In this document: in pieces, positions 62,991-64,000 of the stretch
Layout of the letters: every line of letters begins with the position of its first letter
Position numbering within the stretch: position 1 is the stretch's first letter
Assembly (NCBI GenBank): GCA_002118135.1
Contig: BDIU01000013.1
Coordinates: 62,001 to 126,000, forward strand
Direction: 5' to 3'
DNA length: 64,000 nt
Origin: Trebouxia sp. TZW2008
Taxonomy: Eukaryota > Chlorophyta > Trebouxiophyceae > Trebouxiales > Trebouxiaceae
Made by a program: the position numbers and the translations under genes
Notes under the pieces: generated by a model
Told to the model about the DNA's origin: nothing
Databases searched by the model: none
Seen by the model: only the letters and a program-made list of their open reading frames with translations

Positions 62991-64000
62991 ATGTCCAATA
63001 TTAAGCAATCGGAGGTGATGCGTCTGGACATCACAGACGTCACTAGCCCACTGCCGGAACAGGTCAAGGCCAGATGGGGCCCATACAAGCAACGCTCCAT
63101 GGAAAGGCCAGAAGTAAGCATCGAGCACATACAAGCCAGGATGGCAGCTGCAGACCGCAAGCGACAGGTCCGCACTCCAGATTGTCGGAAGCATCACGAT
63201 CGTACACCTTCAGCTCACGCTATGGCCCGCGTGCCCCTCAGCTCTCTTTACGGATCCTCATCTCCATCGCATCTGCATACGTTCTGACCAGCGTGCTGCT
63301 TCTCCGCTGCAGGAAGTGTTGCGGTGGGTGATGACTAGAGCTCAGACTCACAGCAGCTCCCCCCGTCGCTCCAGCATGCACAGCAGCCCAGACAGGGCTC
63401 ACAGACTTGAGGTGAGCATGCCTTTCGTTTTGCTGCCACATAGTCTCTTTTCATCTTGGACCCAGCAACTATGCCAACATCCAGGCTTCTCTGACTGAGA
63501 CGCATCACTTCCTGTGGTGCAGGCCAGGTTAGCTGCAGCAGAGGCCAAGAGGCAGGCGTCCATAGACAGCAGACGGTCACGAGCAACCTCCATGCTAGAC
63601 CGTAATACTGAGGTGCGCCCTGATTCTCACACCCTTGACAGGTGCCATACAACCCTCCATGCAGCTGCTTCTCATGTACCTCATCCAGACTATGTTACTG
63701 AGCTGACTTCATCCCCTTGACAGTTTGCACACAAATAATGCCCTGCCTGCTGGTAAAGTAGCTCATGCACTCCAGTGCACGTGTGCCATGCTCTGTGCAG
63801 CTGCTTCTAAATCACCTCATATAGACTAGTTCATTGCTCTGACTGTATGCGCTTTGCAGGTAGCAGACAGGCTTGCAAAGAAGCAGTCTGATGCAGCAGA
63901 GAAGACAGAGTCCAGTCTACGTGCAGCTGATGCCCACAGGCAGGCACGCTTGGACGCCAAAGCAGCAGCAGCACAAGGCTCTGAAGCCTTCCTGCAGCGC
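62991..64000 (+). CDS. Coiled-coil protein with repeated Ala/Lys/Arg motif, 5' part
   Basis: Phase-0 exons 62991-63167 (ATG at 62991), 63313-63411, 63523-63612 and 63860 to the window end remain open. Three of the four carry variants of one motif: IQARMAAADRKRQ, ARLAAAEAKRQASI and SLRAADAHRQARLDAKAAAA, so each exon encodes about one repeat of a charged helix. This resembles repeat-built coiled-coil or microtubule-associated proteins, but I cannot name a family. The start is in a CpG-rich patch. The end of exon 1 is uncertain (an earlier GAA/GTAAGC donor at 63115 is possible). The gene continues beyond the window. Confidence 0.6.
63655..63850. repeat. Intronic duplication in the last gene
   Basis: GCAGCTGCTTCT, then ACCTCAT and AGACTA, recur at about 63660 and 63801 (141 bp apart) within the intron before exon 63860. 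Confidence 0.7.

Overview
The window is nuclear DNA of an intron-rich green-lineage eukaryote, most likely a chlorophyte alga; a trebouxiophyte is my best guess. Spliced models can be built with GT(or GC)...TGCAG introns, and the products are green-lineage types: an AUX1/LAX auxin-influx carrier, an XEG113-like arabinosyltransferase, a plastid DUF6816 protein, and a DEAH helicase fused to an RBR ubiquitin ligase as in Arabidopsis DEAH11/12. CpG is scarce over most of the window and TpG/CpA are abundant, but CpG-rich patches of about 200-500 bp sit at nearly every gene start. There are no bacterial-style operons.

Layout. 1-1.9 kb: 3' end of Tudor-SN (+). 2.9-3.8 kb: small unknown gene (-). 4.0-5.2 kb: small signal-anchored protein (+). 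5.4-10.0 kb: coiled-coil, polyQ protein (-). 10-12.8 kb: mostly unassigned, with two isolated exon candidates. 12.8-15.2 kb: DUF6816 plastid protein (+). 15.6-16.9 kb: unknown Ser/Gln-rich protein (+). 17.9-19.8 kb: NYN ribonuclease with an RRM-like domain (-). 20.4-35.4 kb: CCCH/DEAH/RRM/RBR giant gene (+). 35.9-36.7 kb: allophanate-hydrolase C-terminal-domain protein (-). 36.7-37.6 kb: plastid membrane protein (+). 38.5-50.5 kb: XEG113-like arabinosyltransferase (+). 51.3-55.1 kb: AUX1/LAX carrier (+). 55.3-61.7 kb: two tail-anchored proteins and weaker models. 63-64 kb: start of a coiled-coil gene (+) that leaves the window.

The outstanding signal is structural. Almost every well-resolved multi-exon gene carries extra partial copies of its own exons in its introns. 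Copies holding an acceptor plus exon start lie upstream of the complete exon; copies holding an exon end plus donor lie downstream. That is the geometry expected from local tandem duplications that straddle exon-intron junctions. The copies run from almost intact (open frame, usable splice site) to badly decayed (stops, frameshifts, lost GT/AG). I count more than 35 such copies in at least seven genes. Several keep frame and splice site and could make alternative isoforms; in the helicase gene two sets are read through in frame.

The genes do not form one pathway. Several concern RNA: Tudor-SN, the NYN nuclease and the DEAH-RBR protein. XEG113 and AUX1 concern the secretory pathway, wall glycoproteins and membrane transport. 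Limits: splice models come from reading frame, phase and family resemblance by eye, with no transcript data. Duplicate boundaries are good to about 10 bp.
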